Of a DNA stretch of 64,000 bases, positions 52,904 to 62,390 are shown in pieces; position 1 is the stretch's first letter; each line of letters starts with the position of its first letter. Made by a program: the position numbers and the translations under genes. The notes beneath the pieces are model-generated. The model was not told the origin of the DNA. It made no database searches and saw only the letters and a program-made list of their open reading frames with translations. Source of the stretch: Rhodanobacter sp. DHB23 (GTDB lineage: Bacteria; Pseudomonadota; Gammaproteobacteria; Xanthomonadales; Rhodanobacteraceae); contig NZ_JACYXK010000028.1 in the NCBI RefSeq assembly GCF_014842975.1, positions 186,001-250,000 on the forward strand, written 5' to 3'.

Positions 52904-53989
52904 CTAATCCTCAAGCAAACGTGCCGCAGGATTGCTGGCAGCTCCACCTGTCTGAAAATACCCCATCACGCTGGCCACCGCGCGGTGCTCGGTCATCGCC
53001 ATGATGGCCGGTAGCGCCACGCCCTGACGGCTCGCTTCGGTTACGAATCCCGACCGCAGGCTGTGCCCGCCAAAGTCCCCTTCCAGGCCCGCGAGCCTCG
53101 CCCGGCGCTGCACGATCTCGCCCACCGCGGCCGGCGATAGGGCAGGGCCGACCCGGTGTTTCCACAGCCGCCGAAATATCGCCCCTTCGGAAATCTCGCT
53201 GGCGGCCAGCCACGCCTCAAGCGCTTGAGCCGCCCGATCGAGAATGGGTTTGTCCGGTGTCGAGGACGCGGTAACACCGGACTGCTGGGTCTTGCTGTGT
53301 TCCAGGCGATAGATGTAGCCCTGTGGGCCGATCCGGCGCAGATCGCGCAGATCGGCCGCCGCGATCTCGCTGCGCCGGCGCCCGCCGCTGGCGAAACCGA
53401 AGCAGAGCAGGGCGCGGTCGCGCAGGCCTTCCAGGCTGTCGTCGCAGGTAGTCAGCATCGCCTCGAGCTCGGCCAAGGTAATGGCGGTTTTCTTACGCGG
53501 CCGTACGCCGCGTTTCACGGCTGCTCGGGCGGCACGGCTCAGCACCGTGCGAATCGCCGGTTGCTCGCACGGGTTCGGCAGCTGCTTGAGTCGGTGCGCG
53601 GTCGACAGTACCGCGACGCGATGGCGTACCGTCGCCAGTGTCCACGGGCCGGGCTTGGCCTTGAGTTCGGCGGCCACCAGCGTCCGGTCCACGGCGGGCG
53701 GCAGCTCCCAGGCCAGTTCGCCTTCGGCCGAACGACGTAGGACGTGATCAACCACGAACTGCAGCACCGTGGCCTCCGGTACTGGCAGGGAGAACTCCAC
53801 GCCGTAGCGCGCCGCGTGCCAGCCGGCCCAGTAGCGCAGGGCGCTGGCGTAGCTGCGCGTGGTGTTGGCGGCGGCGGCTTCCGCCAGCAGTTCACGCACG
53901 GCATCGGCGGCCTGCTGCGCCAGCTGAATCGGCAGCATTAGGCTGGAGGCCGACTGGGCGAGGGTCGGAATCATGGAATTATCTTTCAT
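52904..53989 (-). CDS. Tyrosine recombinase (TnpS-like)
   Basis: 361 residues (or 356 from an ATG at 53974). The four core residues fit the tyrosine recombinase family: R205 in GRRRSE, H309 and R312 in GHSLRSGF, and H335 with Y344 nine residues later (HRAVASVMGYF). The amino domain (ANTTRSYASALRYWAGWHAA) is the SAM-like core-binding region. It is divergent from a KfrA/TnpT-like gene, the arrangement of tnpS and tnpT, the cointegrate-resolution genes of Tn4651-type Tn3-family transposons. No transposase gene is in the window, so it may serve an island-specific site instead. Confidence 0.85.
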   Translation of the reverse strand: MKDNSMIPTLAQSASSLMLPIQLAQQAADAVRELLAEAAAANTTRSYASALRYWAGWHAARYGVEFSLPVPEATVLQFVVDHVLRRSAEGELAWELPPAVDRTLVAAELKAKPGPWTLATVRHRVAVLSTAHRLKQLPNPCEQPAIRTVLSRAARAAVKRGVRPRKKTAITLAELEAMLTTCDDSLEGLRDRALLCFGFASGGRRRSEIAAADLRDLRRIGPQGYIYRLEHSKTQQSGVTASSTPDKPILDRAAQALEAWLAASEISEGAIFRRLWKHRVGPALSPAAVGEIVQRRARLAGLEGDFGGHSLRSGFVTEASRQGVALPAIMAMTEHRAVASVMGYFQTGGAASNPAARLLED

Positions 53990-54012
53990 ATTATGTAATG
54001 TATACTACGAAA
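53984..54012. other. Candidate recombination core site between recombinase and KfrA genes
   Basis: Imperfect palindrome of 12-base arms, TTTCATATTATG and TATACTACGAAA, around a five-base centre; nine of twelve arm positions pair. This is the size of a dif- or rst-type site for a tyrosine recombinase. It overlaps the longest recombinase start and is strikingly AT-rich. A related palindrome is at 55850-55875, sharing TAATGTATA[CT]TA[CT]G in the same direction. Confidence 0.55.
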
Positions 54013-54093
54013 TAGGGCATCTAGCCACGATAATCATCACTTATCGTGAGTACGAAACCAAGCGGGCAGGGCGCCGATCGAGGAGACCGAGGC

Positions 54094-54978
54094 ATGGCAC
54101 GCGGCATCACGCAGGACCAGGTCAACACCGCCGCCGACGCCCTCCTGGGCGCCGGCGAGAATCCGACCGTGGAAAAAGTGCGCGCCGCCCTCGGCACCGG
54201 CTCGCCGAACACCGTCACGCGCATGCTCGACACGTGGCGCAGCGGCTTGGCCGAGCGCCTGTGCAAAACGCTGCAACTGCCCGATCTTCCGCCGGAGGTG
54301 GGGCAGGCGATGACCACACTATGGCAGCTGGCCGTGGGACACGCGGAAGGCCTGCTCCAGACGCGACTGGCCGCGGAGCGAGCCGCCCTGACCGCGAACG
54401 AAACGCGGCTCGTCGAGGAACGCACGCGCTGGGCGGCGACGCTGGCCGAGGCCGAGACCGCCGTGGCCCAAGCGCAGACACGCCAGGCCCTGGCCGAGCA
54501 CGCCTGCGCCAACCTGGACGGCCAGCTCCGCGACAGCCACGCCCTGCGGGAGGATTTGATCCAGCAGCGGGATCGGTTGCAGGCGGTGGTTGATCGCGTC
54601 ACCCACGAGCTCGAGGCCCTCCAGGCCGACAAGACCGCCCGGCTCGCCGCGGCGGACCAGGAACGGGAGCGCACCGCGGCGCACCTGCGCGCCGTCGAAG
54701 ACCGCGCCCATCAGGAAATTGACCGCGCCCGACAAGAGACCAAACAGTGGCAGCACCGCCACGAAGCGGCCGAACGGAGCTATCGTGACGGGGGGCAGGC
54801 GCTTGAAGCGCGGTGCGAAGCATTGCAAAAGCAGTGGCAGCAGGCCGAGAAGGAGGTCGCGCGTCTCTCGGGGCACGTCGCGGCGCTTGAAACGTCGCTC
54901 GCCAAGGCCAGTGTCCGCCCGAAGGCTAAGGAGGCGCGGAGGTCGGCCAAGTCTTCGAAGACCGCCAAGGCCAAGTAA
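54094..54978 (+). CDS. KfrA/TnpT-like DNA-binding coiled-coil protein
   Basis: 294 residues. The amino-terminal ~50 are a KfrA-type DNA-binding domain (GITQDQVNTAADALLGAGEN and GTGSPNTVTRMLDTW), the rest is a long coiled coil rich in Ala, Glu, Gln and Arg, ending in a Lys-rich tail. KfrA and TnpT proteins bind DNA near replication or recombination sites; TnpT helps TnpS in resolution. The ATG at 54094 has GAGGAG nearby; a GTG at 54046 is possible but would reach the recombination-like site. Divergent from the recombinase. Confidence 0.83.
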   Translation: MARGITQDQVNTAADALLGAGENPTVEKVRAALGTGSPNTVTRMLDTWRSGLAERLCKTLQLPDLPPEVGQAMTTLWQLAVGHAEGLLQTRLAAERAALTANETRLVEERTRWAATLAEAETAVAQAQTRQALAEHACANLDGQLRDSHALREDLIQQRDRLQAVVDRVTHELEALQADKTARLAAADQERERTAAHLRAVEDRAHQEIDRARQETKQWQHRHEAAERSYRDGGQALEARCEALQKQWQQAEKEVARLSGHVAALETSLAKASVRPKAKEARRSAKSSKTAKAK

Positions 54979-55026
54979 CGGACGTGAGGATCATCCAAGA
55001 TCATGGACTACCCTGAGGAGCATCCC

Positions 55027-55521
55027 ATGGCGCCGCCCGCGCTTGAGGCGATCGCCGCGCGGCTCGCCGGAGGCTTCATCCACCGACTGACGCCTTTGCT
55101 AGGGAGGCCGGCACGCGTCATTTGTCCCTCGGACGAGGCGGAGCAGGCGCTTATCGTTTCGATGACGCAAGCTGCAGACGCGCAGGGGATGGCTTCGGAG
55201 GTCATCGACTTGCGGCCGGCGCCTGCCGAGCGATTGGACGCCATTACAGCACGACTGGACGGCTGGCAAAGCGGTGCGGCCAATAGCAATGACCAAACGG
55301 CGCAACGACTGCTGATCTTGCTTGGGTTCGACGCCTTCGGCGACGACACACAGGATGCGCCAACGTACCCGTTCCGATCCAAGTTTCAATTCGACCAGAA
55401 ATTCCTATGGCTGTTCGTTGGTCGCGACGCCTCCCGCATGCGGTTCCTGTTCGAAAGCTACCGGCGTCCTCTGTATCGCGCAGCAGGCGATATCACCCCT
55501 GACGACTGGAAACGCAGTTGA
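55027..55521 (+). CDS. Hypothetical protein of the mobile module
   Basis: 164 residues; I do not recognise the family. It looks like a globular cytoplasmic protein: AIAARLAGGFIHRLTPLLGR, a central LLILLGFDAFGDDTQ segment that could be a beta strand with acidic residues, and a C-terminal FLFESYRRPLYRA. The start at 55027 is preferred as GAGGAG lies six bases upstream; an ATG at 55003 is also possible. It follows the KfrA-like gene by 48 bases and may be co-transcribed. Confidence 0.6.
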   Translation: MAPPALEAIAARLAGGFIHRLTPLLGRPARVICPSDEAEQALIVSMTQAADAQGMASEVIDLRPAPAERLDAITARLDGWQSGAANSNDQTAQRLLILLGFDAFGDDTQDAPTYPFRSKFQFDQKFLWLFVGRDASRMRFLFESYRRPLYRAAGDITPDDWKRS

Positions 55522-55530
55522 TCCTCGTTT

Positions 55531-55541
55531 TTCCTGTTGCT
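55531..55541. repeat. Short direct repeat, right copy (TTCCTGTTGCT)
   Basis: Identical to 52891-52901 and ten bases past the hypothetical gene's stop. The two copies bracket the recombinase module and might be a target duplication or old junctions. Confidence 0.4.
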
Positions 55542-55579
55542 CAAGTGAGTTGGCAGTCTGCGCCTCTGGCCTAACTTTC

Positions 55580-55781
55580 GGCGGCAGTTTGTTGGCCCAA
55601 AAGTGCGGCAGTTAGTCGGCAGGCAGGTGTCGGCCGTTGGCGCTTGAACCATCAATTTCGCGGCGGTTTCTCGGGGTCGACGGTGAGAACGGGGCTGGTT
55701 GTTGGCCAATATCCGCCTCGGCGGTACCTTGTTGGCGGCTAGGAGGCGGTTTCTTCGGCTTGGCGGTGGCAGTTCGTTGTC
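55580..55781. repeat. Degenerate 17-base repeats (GGCGGCAGTTTGTTGGC type)
   Basis: About six imperfect copies in the 362-base gap before tadA: GGCGGCAGTTTGTTGGC at 55580-55596, TGCGGCAGTTAGTCGGC at 55604-55620, GCGGCGGTTTCTCGGG at 55660-55675, GGCGGTACCTTGTTGGC at 55720-55736, GGCGGTTTCTTCGGC at 55745-55759 and GTGGCAGTTCGTTGTC at 55766-55781. Spacing is irregular, so they are not a CRISPR array. They could be protein-binding iterons for the KfrA-like protein, or remnants of copies of a small mobile sequence. The gap holds no other gene I can support. Confidence 0.5.
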
Positions 55782-55849
55782 CTTAGACAACGTGCAACAA
55801 CAACCGGCCACGGGAGCGGCTCCGGCGGCCTCATCGGGCACCTTCGCCA

Positions 55850-55875
55850 TTTCGCATAATGTATATTATGTAAAA
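55850..55875. other. Palindrome at the right end of the island, beside tadA
   Basis: TTTCGCATAAT and ATTATGTAAAA arms around GTAT; nine of eleven arm positions pair. It is eight bases from the tadA stop codon. Its core TAATGTATATTATG differs from that at 53996-54009 in only two bases and lies in the same direction, so it is a candidate partner site for the recombinase and a likely island end. Confidence 0.5.
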
Positions 55876-55883
55876 TTACAGAA

Positions 55884-56363
55884 TCAACGCCGGGCCTTGA
55901 AAAACTCCCGCAACATGGTCGACGCCTCACCGGCCAACAGACCACCCTGCACCGCAAGGCAATGGTTGTGGCGCGGGTCGACCAGGGTGTCGAACACGCT
56001 GCCGGCGGCGCCGGTCTTGGGATCGGTGGCTGCGTAGACCACGCGGCCGATGCGCGCGTGGATCAACGCCATGGCGCACATCGCACATGGCTCCAGCGTC
56101 ACGTACAAGGTGGCGCCGACCACCCGATGGTTGGCGAGCCTTTCGCCGGCCGCCCGCAATGCCATCACCTCGGCATGGGCGGTGGGATCGTGCAAGGTGA
56201 TGTTGCGGTTCCAGCCCAGCCCGACGATTTCGCCGCCCAGGACCAGCACGGCCCCCACCGGCACTTCGTCCTCGGCGTCACGGGCATGCGCGGCGAGCTG
56301 CAATGCGCGGCGCATGTACGCCTCGTCCTCGTCGGTGAAAGGCTGGCGGGTTTCTTCGGTCAT
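55884..56363 (-). CDS. tadA: tRNA-specific adenosine deaminase
   Basis: 159 residues. TAHAEVMAL and EPCAMCAMAL are the zinc-binding and catalytic motifs (H, E, C, C) of the cytidine-deaminase fold; VVYAATDPKTGAAGS and LREFFKARR at the end match TadA. It converts A34 to inosine in tRNA-Arg. The start at 56363 gives the family length. It is complete although the mobile region begins eight bases behind its stop. Confidence 0.92.
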   Translation of the reverse strand: MTEETRQPFTDEDEAYMRRALQLAAHARDAEDEVPVGAVLVLGGEIVGLGWNRNITLHDPTAHAEVMALRAAGERLANHRVVGATLYVTLEPCAMCAMALIHARIGRVVYAATDPKTGAAGSVFDTLVDPRHNHCLAVQGGLLAGEASTMLREFFKARR

Positions 56364-56389
56364 GTCGGCAAACGGTAAACGATCACGAG

Positions 56390-56412
56390 AAAGCCGGCGC
56401 GATGCCGGCTTT
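56390..56412 (-). terminator. Intrinsic terminator of guaA
   Basis: On the minus strand, AAAGCCGGC, five bases, GCCGGCTTT followed by CTCGTG, 29 bases past the guaA stop. The nine-base perfect stem ending in T residues fits a terminator between guaA and tadA. Confidence 0.65.
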
Positions 56413-56441
56413 CGTGGCAAGGCATGTGCTCGCGGCCCGGC

Positions 56442-58034
56442 TCATTCCCACTCGATGGTGGCCGGCGGCTTGCCGCTGATGTCGTAGACCACGCGGGAGA
56501 CGCCGCGCAATTCGTTGATGATGCGGTTGGAGACCTTGCCGAGGAAGTCGTACGGCAGGTGCGCCCAGTGCGCGGTCATGAAGTCGATGGTCTCCACGGC
56601 GCGCAGCGCGATCACCCATTCGTAGGCACGCGCATCGCCGACCACGCCCACCGATTTCACCGGCAGGAACACGGCGAAGGCCTGGCTGGTCTTGTCGTAC
56701 AGGTCGGCCTTGCGCAGTTCCTCGATGAAGATCGCGTCGGCGCGAGCCAGCAGCTCGGCGTATTCCGGCTTCACCTCGCCGAGGATGCGCACGCCCAGGC
56801 CCGGGCCGGGGAACGGATGGCGGTAGACCATCGCGCGCGGCAGGCCGAGTTCCACGCCGATGCGGCGCACCTCGTCCTTGAACAGCTCGCGCAGCGGCTC
56901 GACCAGCTTGAGCTTCATGTGCTCGGGCAGGCCGCCCACGTTGTGGTGGCTCTTGATGACGTGGGCCTTGCCGGTCTTGCTGCCGGCGGATTCGATCACG
57001 TCCGGGTAGATGGTGCCCTGCGCCAGCCACTTTGCGTTGACGAGCTTGTGCGATTCCTCGTCGAAGATCTCGACGAACAGGCGGCCGATGATCTTGCGCT
57101 TGGCTTCCGGGTCGGCCACGCCTTCCAGCGCCTTGAAGTAGCGCTCGGCGGCGTTGACGCGGATGACCTTGACGCCCATGTGCTCGGCCATCGTGGCCAT
57201 CACCTGGTCGCCTTCCTGCCAGCGCAGCAGGCCGGTGTCGACGAATACGCAGGTGAGCTTGTCGCCGATCGCCCGGTGCAGCAGCGCGGCGACCACCGAC
57301 GAATCGACGCCGCCGGAAAGGCCGAGGATGACCTCATCGCCACCGACCTGCTCGCGCACGCGGGCGATCTGGTCTTCGATGATGTTGGCCGCCGTCCACA
57401 GCGTGGCGCAGCCGCAGATGTCGGTGACGAAGCGCTTGAGCAGCGCACTGCCCTGCTTGGTGTGCGTCACCTCGGGATGGAACTGCACGCCGTACCAGCG
57501 CTTGTCCTCGTTTTCCATCACCGCGACGGGGATGCGGTCGGTGGCGCCCGTGATGGCGAAACCCGGCGGCGCCTTGCTGACATGGTCGCCATGGCTCATC
57601 CAGACGTCCAGGCGATGCGCGCCGGCGTGGTCGCTGAATCCGTCGAACAGGCGGCTCTTCGCCACGATGTCGACTTCGGCATGGCCGAACTCGCGCTGGT
57701 CGGCAGCTTCCGTCGCGCCGCCCAGTTGCGCGGCCAGCGTCTGCATGCCGTAGCAGATGCCGAGGATCGGCAGGCCCGAGTCGAACACTTCCTGCGGTGC
57801 CCTGGGCGCGCCTGGCAACGTGGTGGATTCCGGGCCACCCGAGAGGATGATGCCCTTGGCGCCGAACGCGGCGATCTCGGCCGGATCATGATCCCAGGCC
57901 CAGATCTCGCAATAGACGCCCAGCTCGCGCACGCGCCGCGCGATCAGCTGCGTGTACTGCGCGCCGAAGTCGAGGATGAGGATCTTGTCGTCGTGGAGCC
58001 GGGATTGGGGATTGGGGATTCGGGATTCGGACAT
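56442..58034 (-). CDS. guaA: GMP synthase (glutamine-hydrolysing)
   Basis: 530 residues from the ATG at 58034. It aminates XMP to GMP with ATP and glutamine. The amino-terminal glutamine amidotransferase domain has the catalytic Cys in [15 protein letters not shown] and His in [10 protein letters not shown]. The ATP-pyrophosphatase domain has [16 protein letters not shown]. The first residues after the start ([13 protein letters not shown]) are written by a repeat that runs in from upstream, so this start is unlike other GuaA proteins; the conserved part begins at [15 protein letters not shown]. An ATG at 58082 is also in frame. It follows guaB by 118 bases. Confidence 0.93.
   Translation of the reverse strand: MSESRIPNPQSRLHDDKILILDFGAQYTQLIARRVRELGVYCEIWAWDHDPAEIAAFGAKGIILSGGPESTTLPGAPRAPQEVFDSGLPILGICYGMQTLAAQLGGATEAADQREFGHAEVDIVAKSRLFDGFSDHAGAHRLDVWMSHGDHVSKAPPGFAITGATDRIPVAVMENEDKRWYGVQFHPEVTHTKQGSALLKRFVTDICGCATLWTAANIIEDQIARVREQVGGDEVILGLSGGVDSSVVAALLHRAIGDKLTCVFVDTGLLRWQEGDQVMATMAEHMGVKVIRVNAAERYFKALEGVADPEAKRKIIGRLFVEIFDEESHKLVNAKWLAQGTIYPDVIESAGSKTGKAHVIKSHHNVGGLPEHMKLKLVEPLRELFKDEVRRIGVELGLPRAMVYRHPFPGPGLGVRILGEVKPEYAELLARADAIFIEELRKADLYDKTSQAFAVFLPVKSVGVVGDARAYEWVIALRAVETIDFMTAHWAHLPYDFLGKVSNRIINELRGVSRVVYDISGKPPATIEWE
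58001..58030. repeat. GGGATT[CG] repeat, running into guaA
   Basis: Five tandem, slightly variable GGGATT units. The last 16 bases (58015-58030, GGGATTCGGGATTCGG) recur as an exact reverse complement at 58118-58133, so the two copies could pair across the guaB-guaA gap. Repeats of this type are frequent between xanthomonad genes. Confidence 0.7.
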
Positions 58035-58117
58035 GCCGGCGGCAACGTGGCTGTGTGATAGGCGATATGGATGGCCGTGCATCGTGAGACGCTGAGAGGA
58101 TTCGGCGCTCCGCTTTG

Positions 58118-58149
58118 CCGAATCCCGAATCCCGTCTCCTGAATCCCGG
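58118..58149. repeat. Inverted copy of the GGGATT[CG] repeat
   Basis: CCGAATCCCGAATCCC at 58118-58133 is the exact reverse complement of 58015-58030, followed by a further GAATCCCGG unit. It lies in the gap between guaB stop and guaA start and could form a long hairpin in the guaB-guaA transcript. Confidence 0.65.
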
Positions 58150-58152
58150 CCG

Positions 58153-59682
<1,530 letters not shown>

Positions 59683-60531
59683 TCAACGGGCCTCGGCGGC
59701 TTCCAGCGTGTTTTCCATCAGCGTGGCCACGGTCATCGGGCCCACGCCGCCGGGCACCGGGGTGATCCAGCTGGCGCGCTCCGCGGCAGGCGCGAATTCC
59801 ACGTCGCCCACCAGGCGGCCGTCGTCGAGGCGGTTGATGCCGACGTCGACCACCACCGCGCCGGGCTTGATCCATTCGCCCTTGACCAGCCCCGGGCGCC
59901 CCACGGCGACGATCACGATGTCGGCCTGGCGCACGTGGCCTTCCAGGTCGCGGGTGAACTTGTGGCAGCAGGTGGTGGTGCAGCCGGCGATCAGCAGCTC
60001 CAGCGCCAGCGGCCGGCCCACGTGGTTGGACACGCCGACGACCACCGCATGCTGGCCGCGCACCGGTCGATCAGTGTGGCCGAGCAGGGTCATCACGCCC
60101 TTGGGCGTGCATGGGCGCAGGCCGAAGCGGCGCAGCGCGAGGCGGCCCACGTTCACCGCCTGGAAGCCGTCCACGTCCTTAGCCGGATCGATGCGGTCGA
60201 CCAGCGCATCCTCGTCGATGTGTTCCGGCAGCGGCGACTGCACCAGGATGCCGTGCACTTCCGGATCGGCGTTGAGCCGGTCGATCAGCGCGAACAGTTC
60301 GTCCTGCGTGGTGCCGGACGGCAGGTCGTAATCGAACGAGCGGAAACCCACCTGGTGGCAGGCCTTGCGCTTGTTGCGCACGTACACCGACGAAGCCGCG
60401 TCGTCGCCCACCAGCACCACCGCCAGGCCCGGCGCCAGCTGGCCCTGGACCTTGCGTTCGGCGACGCGCTTGCCGATGCGATCCAGCAGTTCCTGCGCGA
60501 TGCGTTTGCCGTCGAGGATGCGTGCGCTCAT
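59683..60531 (-). CDS. folD: Bifunctional methylenetetrahydrofolate dehydrogenase/cyclohydrolase
   Basis: 282 residues. It interconverts methylene-, methenyl- and formyl-tetrahydrofolate with [13 protein letters not shown] holds the catalytic Lys region, [13 protein letters not shown] and [14 protein letters not shown] are signature segments, and [14 protein letters not shown] and [10 protein letters not shown] the nucleotide-binding motifs. The ATG at 60531 gives the standard length. It is 69 bases from guaB. Confidence 0.94.
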   Translation of the reverse strand: MSARILDGKRIAQELLDRIGKRVAERKVQGQLAPGLAVVLVGDDAASSVYVRNKRKACHQVGFRSFDYDLPSGTTQDELFALIDRLNADPEVHGILVQSPLPEHIDEDALVDRIDPAKDVDGFQAVNVGRLALRRFGLRPCTPKGVMTLLGHTDRPVRGQHAVVVGVSNHVGRPLALELLIAGCTTTCCHKFTRDLEGHVRQADIVIVAVGRPGLVKGEWIKPGAVVVDVGINRLDDGRLVGDVEFAPAAERASWITPVPGGVGPMTVATLMENTLEAAEAR

Positions 60532-60601
60532 GGTGTTTTTCTGCTGTGCGAAGCGCGACATTATCCTGACTGGCCCCTGCCCGCACAAACGCATTCCGCC
60601 C

Positions 60602-61201
60602 ATGCCCCTGCAGAACCCGCCCGGCCCCGCGAACCTTGATGCCCCTCCCCTCGTCCTGCGTCCCTGGCAGGATGGGGACGCGCCGGCCTTGCACGAAGCC
60701 GTGCGGGAATCGCTGGCCAGCGTCGGCCGCTGGCTGGCATGGTGCCGCGCGGACTACGACCTCGATGCCGCCATCCAGCGCATCACGTTCTGCAGACAGG
60801 GCTGGCAGGCTGGCGAGCAGTACGCCTTCGCGATCTTCGATACGGCGGAGCGCCTGGTGGGCGGCGCCGGGCTCAACCAGCTGGACGAGCGCAACCTGCG
60901 CGCGAATCTCGGCTACTGGATACGCAGCTCGGCCACGGGCCGTGGATATGCGGCAAGCGCCGCGCGTGCCGTCGCGACATTCGGCTTTGAAAAGCTGGCG
61001 CTGCGGCGGATCGAGATCGTGGCCGCGGAAGGCAATCTTCCCAGCCAGCGCTGCGCCGAGCGCATCGGCGCCAGGCGCGAAGGCATTGCAAGGCAGCGCG
61101 TGCTGGTGCACGGGCAGTCCGAAGATGCCGTGGTCTACGGGTTGATCCCGGCCGACCTCGATCAGCCAGCTGCAGCGCAGAATGCAGCGACGTCTTCGTA
61201 A
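60602..61201 (+). CDS. GNAT family N-acetyltransferase (RimJ/RimL-like)
   Basis: 199 residues. [18 protein letters not shown] is the first strand and helix, [29 protein letters not shown] holds the acetyl-CoA loop, here with R-G-Y-A in place of the canonical R-G-x-G-x-G/A, and [25 protein letters not shown] is the last conserved part. It is the RimJ/RimL type that acetylates protein amino termini or small amines. Its last 40 bases overlap the end of the convergent rhodanese-MoeB gene. Confidence 0.82.
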   Translation: MPLQNPPGPANLDAPPLVLRPWQDGDAPALHEAVRESLASVGRWLAWCRADYDLDAAIQRITFCRQGWQAGEQYAFAIFDTAERLVGGAGLNQLDERNLRANLGYWIRSSATGRGYAASAARAVATFGFEKLALRRIEIVAAEGNLPSQRCAERIGARREGIARQRVLVHGQSEDAVVYGLIPADLDQPAAAQNAATSS

Positions 61202-62331
61202 CCCGTGAAGCTTGCGTTCGTGCCGCAGCCTGGACAGGCCGGATCGCGCGGCAGGCGCGTCTCGCGGAAACGCATGCCCAGCGCGTCGAAGGACAGCAGG
61301 CGGCCGACCAGGGGTTCGCCCAGCCCGAGGATCAGCTTGAGTGCCTCGGTGGCCTGCAGCAAGCCCACGATGCCGGGCAGCACGCCGAGCACGCCGGCCT
61401 CGCTGCAGTTCGGTGCATCGGCGGCGGCAGGCGGCTCGGGGAACAGGCAGCGGTAGCACGGCGAATCCGCGCGACGCGGATCGAACACGCCAAGCTGGCC
61501 GGTGAAGCGTTCCACCGCGCCGTAGACCATCGGCAGCTTCAGTCGCAGCGAAGCCGCAGCGAGCAGGTAGCGCGCGGGGAAATTGTCGGCGCCATCGATC
61601 AGCACATCGTGGCCTTCGAGCAGGCGTTCCACGTTGCCGGCATGCAGGCGTTCGCTGCGCAGTTCGATGCGCACGCGCGGGTTCAATGCACCCAGCGCGA
61701 TGCGCGCCGACTCGGTCTTGGCCATGCCCACGCGCGCGTCGGCGTGAATGACCTGCCGGTGCAGGTTGGAACGCTCCACGCGGTCGTCGTCGATCAGGGT
61801 GAGTTGCCCCACGCCTGCCGCAGCGAGATACAGCGCTGCGGGCGCACCCAGGCCACCGGCGCCGAGCAGCACCACCTTCGCTGCCGCGAGCCTCGCCTGC
61901 CCGGCCTCGCCCACCTGCGGCAGGCGCAACTGGCGCGCGTAGCGTTCTGCCGCGTCGGCATCCAGTGCGCCGGTGACGATGGGCAAGCCTTCTCTTTTCC
62001 AGCGCTCGAAGCCGCCGGCCACGGAACGCACGTCGCGGTAGCCCATGCGCTGCAGGGTTTCCGCTGCCAGCAACGAACGCACGCCGCTGCCGCACAAGGT
62101 GAGGATGGGACGCGCGCGATCCGGCTCGGCCTGCTCGATGCGCAGCTCCAGGAAGCCACGCGACAAGCCCAGCGCAGCCGCGGGCATGCCGGCGGCGCGT
62201 TCGCCGTCCTCGCGCACGTCGACCAGCAAGGCGCCTTGCGCCTGCTGCGCGAGTGCATCGGCGGGTGACAGTTCGGGGATGCGGCCGCGGAGCTCGGCCA
62301 GCAGGGTGTCGCGATGGGTAGGCGCAGGCAT
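61162..62331 (-). CDS. moeB: Rhodanese-MoeB/ThiF adenylyltransferase fusion
   Basis: 389 residues. The amino-terminal ~115 residues are a rhodanese domain (GALLVDVREDGERAAGMP; the active-site loop is LCGSGVRS), followed by a ThiF/MoeB adenylyltransferase (RYARQLRLPQVGEAGQARL, GAGGLGAPAALYLAAAGVG for ATP, DGADNFPARYLLA) and two CxxC zinc pairs (SPCYRCLF and PACPGCGT). It activates the carboxy terminus of a MoaD-type sulfur carrier. The usual order in eukaryotic and MoeZ proteins is the reverse, rhodanese at the end. Confidence 0.88.
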   Translation of the reverse strand: MPAPTHRDTLLAELRGRIPELSPADALAQQAQGALLVDVREDGERAAGMPAAALGLSRGFLELRIEQAEPDRARPILTLCGSGVRSLLAAETLQRMGYRDVRSVAGGFERWKREGLPIVTGALDADAAERYARQLRLPQVGEAGQARLAAAKVVLLGAGGLGAPAALYLAAAGVGQLTLIDDDRVERSNLHRQVIHADARVGMAKTESARIALGALNPRVRIELRSERLHAGNVERLLEGHDVLIDGADNFPARYLLAAASLRLKLPMVYGAVERFTGQLGVFDPRRADSPCYRCLFPEPPAAADAPNCSEAGVLGVLPGIVGLLQATEALKLILGLGEPLVGRLLSFDALGMRFRETRLPRDPACPGCGTNASFTGYEDVAAFCAAAG

Positions 62332-62351
62332 GCCGACAGTGTAGCGCGGGT

Positions 62352-62378
62352 CTCCCCTTCGCCCTTGGCGGAGGGGAG
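62352..62378 (-). terminator. Hairpin behind der
   Basis: CTCCCCTTCGCC and GGCGGAGGGGAG pair with one mismatch around a three-base loop, 12 bases past the der stop on the minus strand. There is no T-run, so it may be a weak terminator between der and moeB. Confidence 0.45.
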
Positions 62379-62390
62379 GCAACACCGCGC

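Noticed and set aside
55580-55781. Repeat cluster as a CRISPR array
   Set aside because: The copies differ from each other at several positions and the spacing varies from a few to forty bases, so no repeat-spacer pattern exists.
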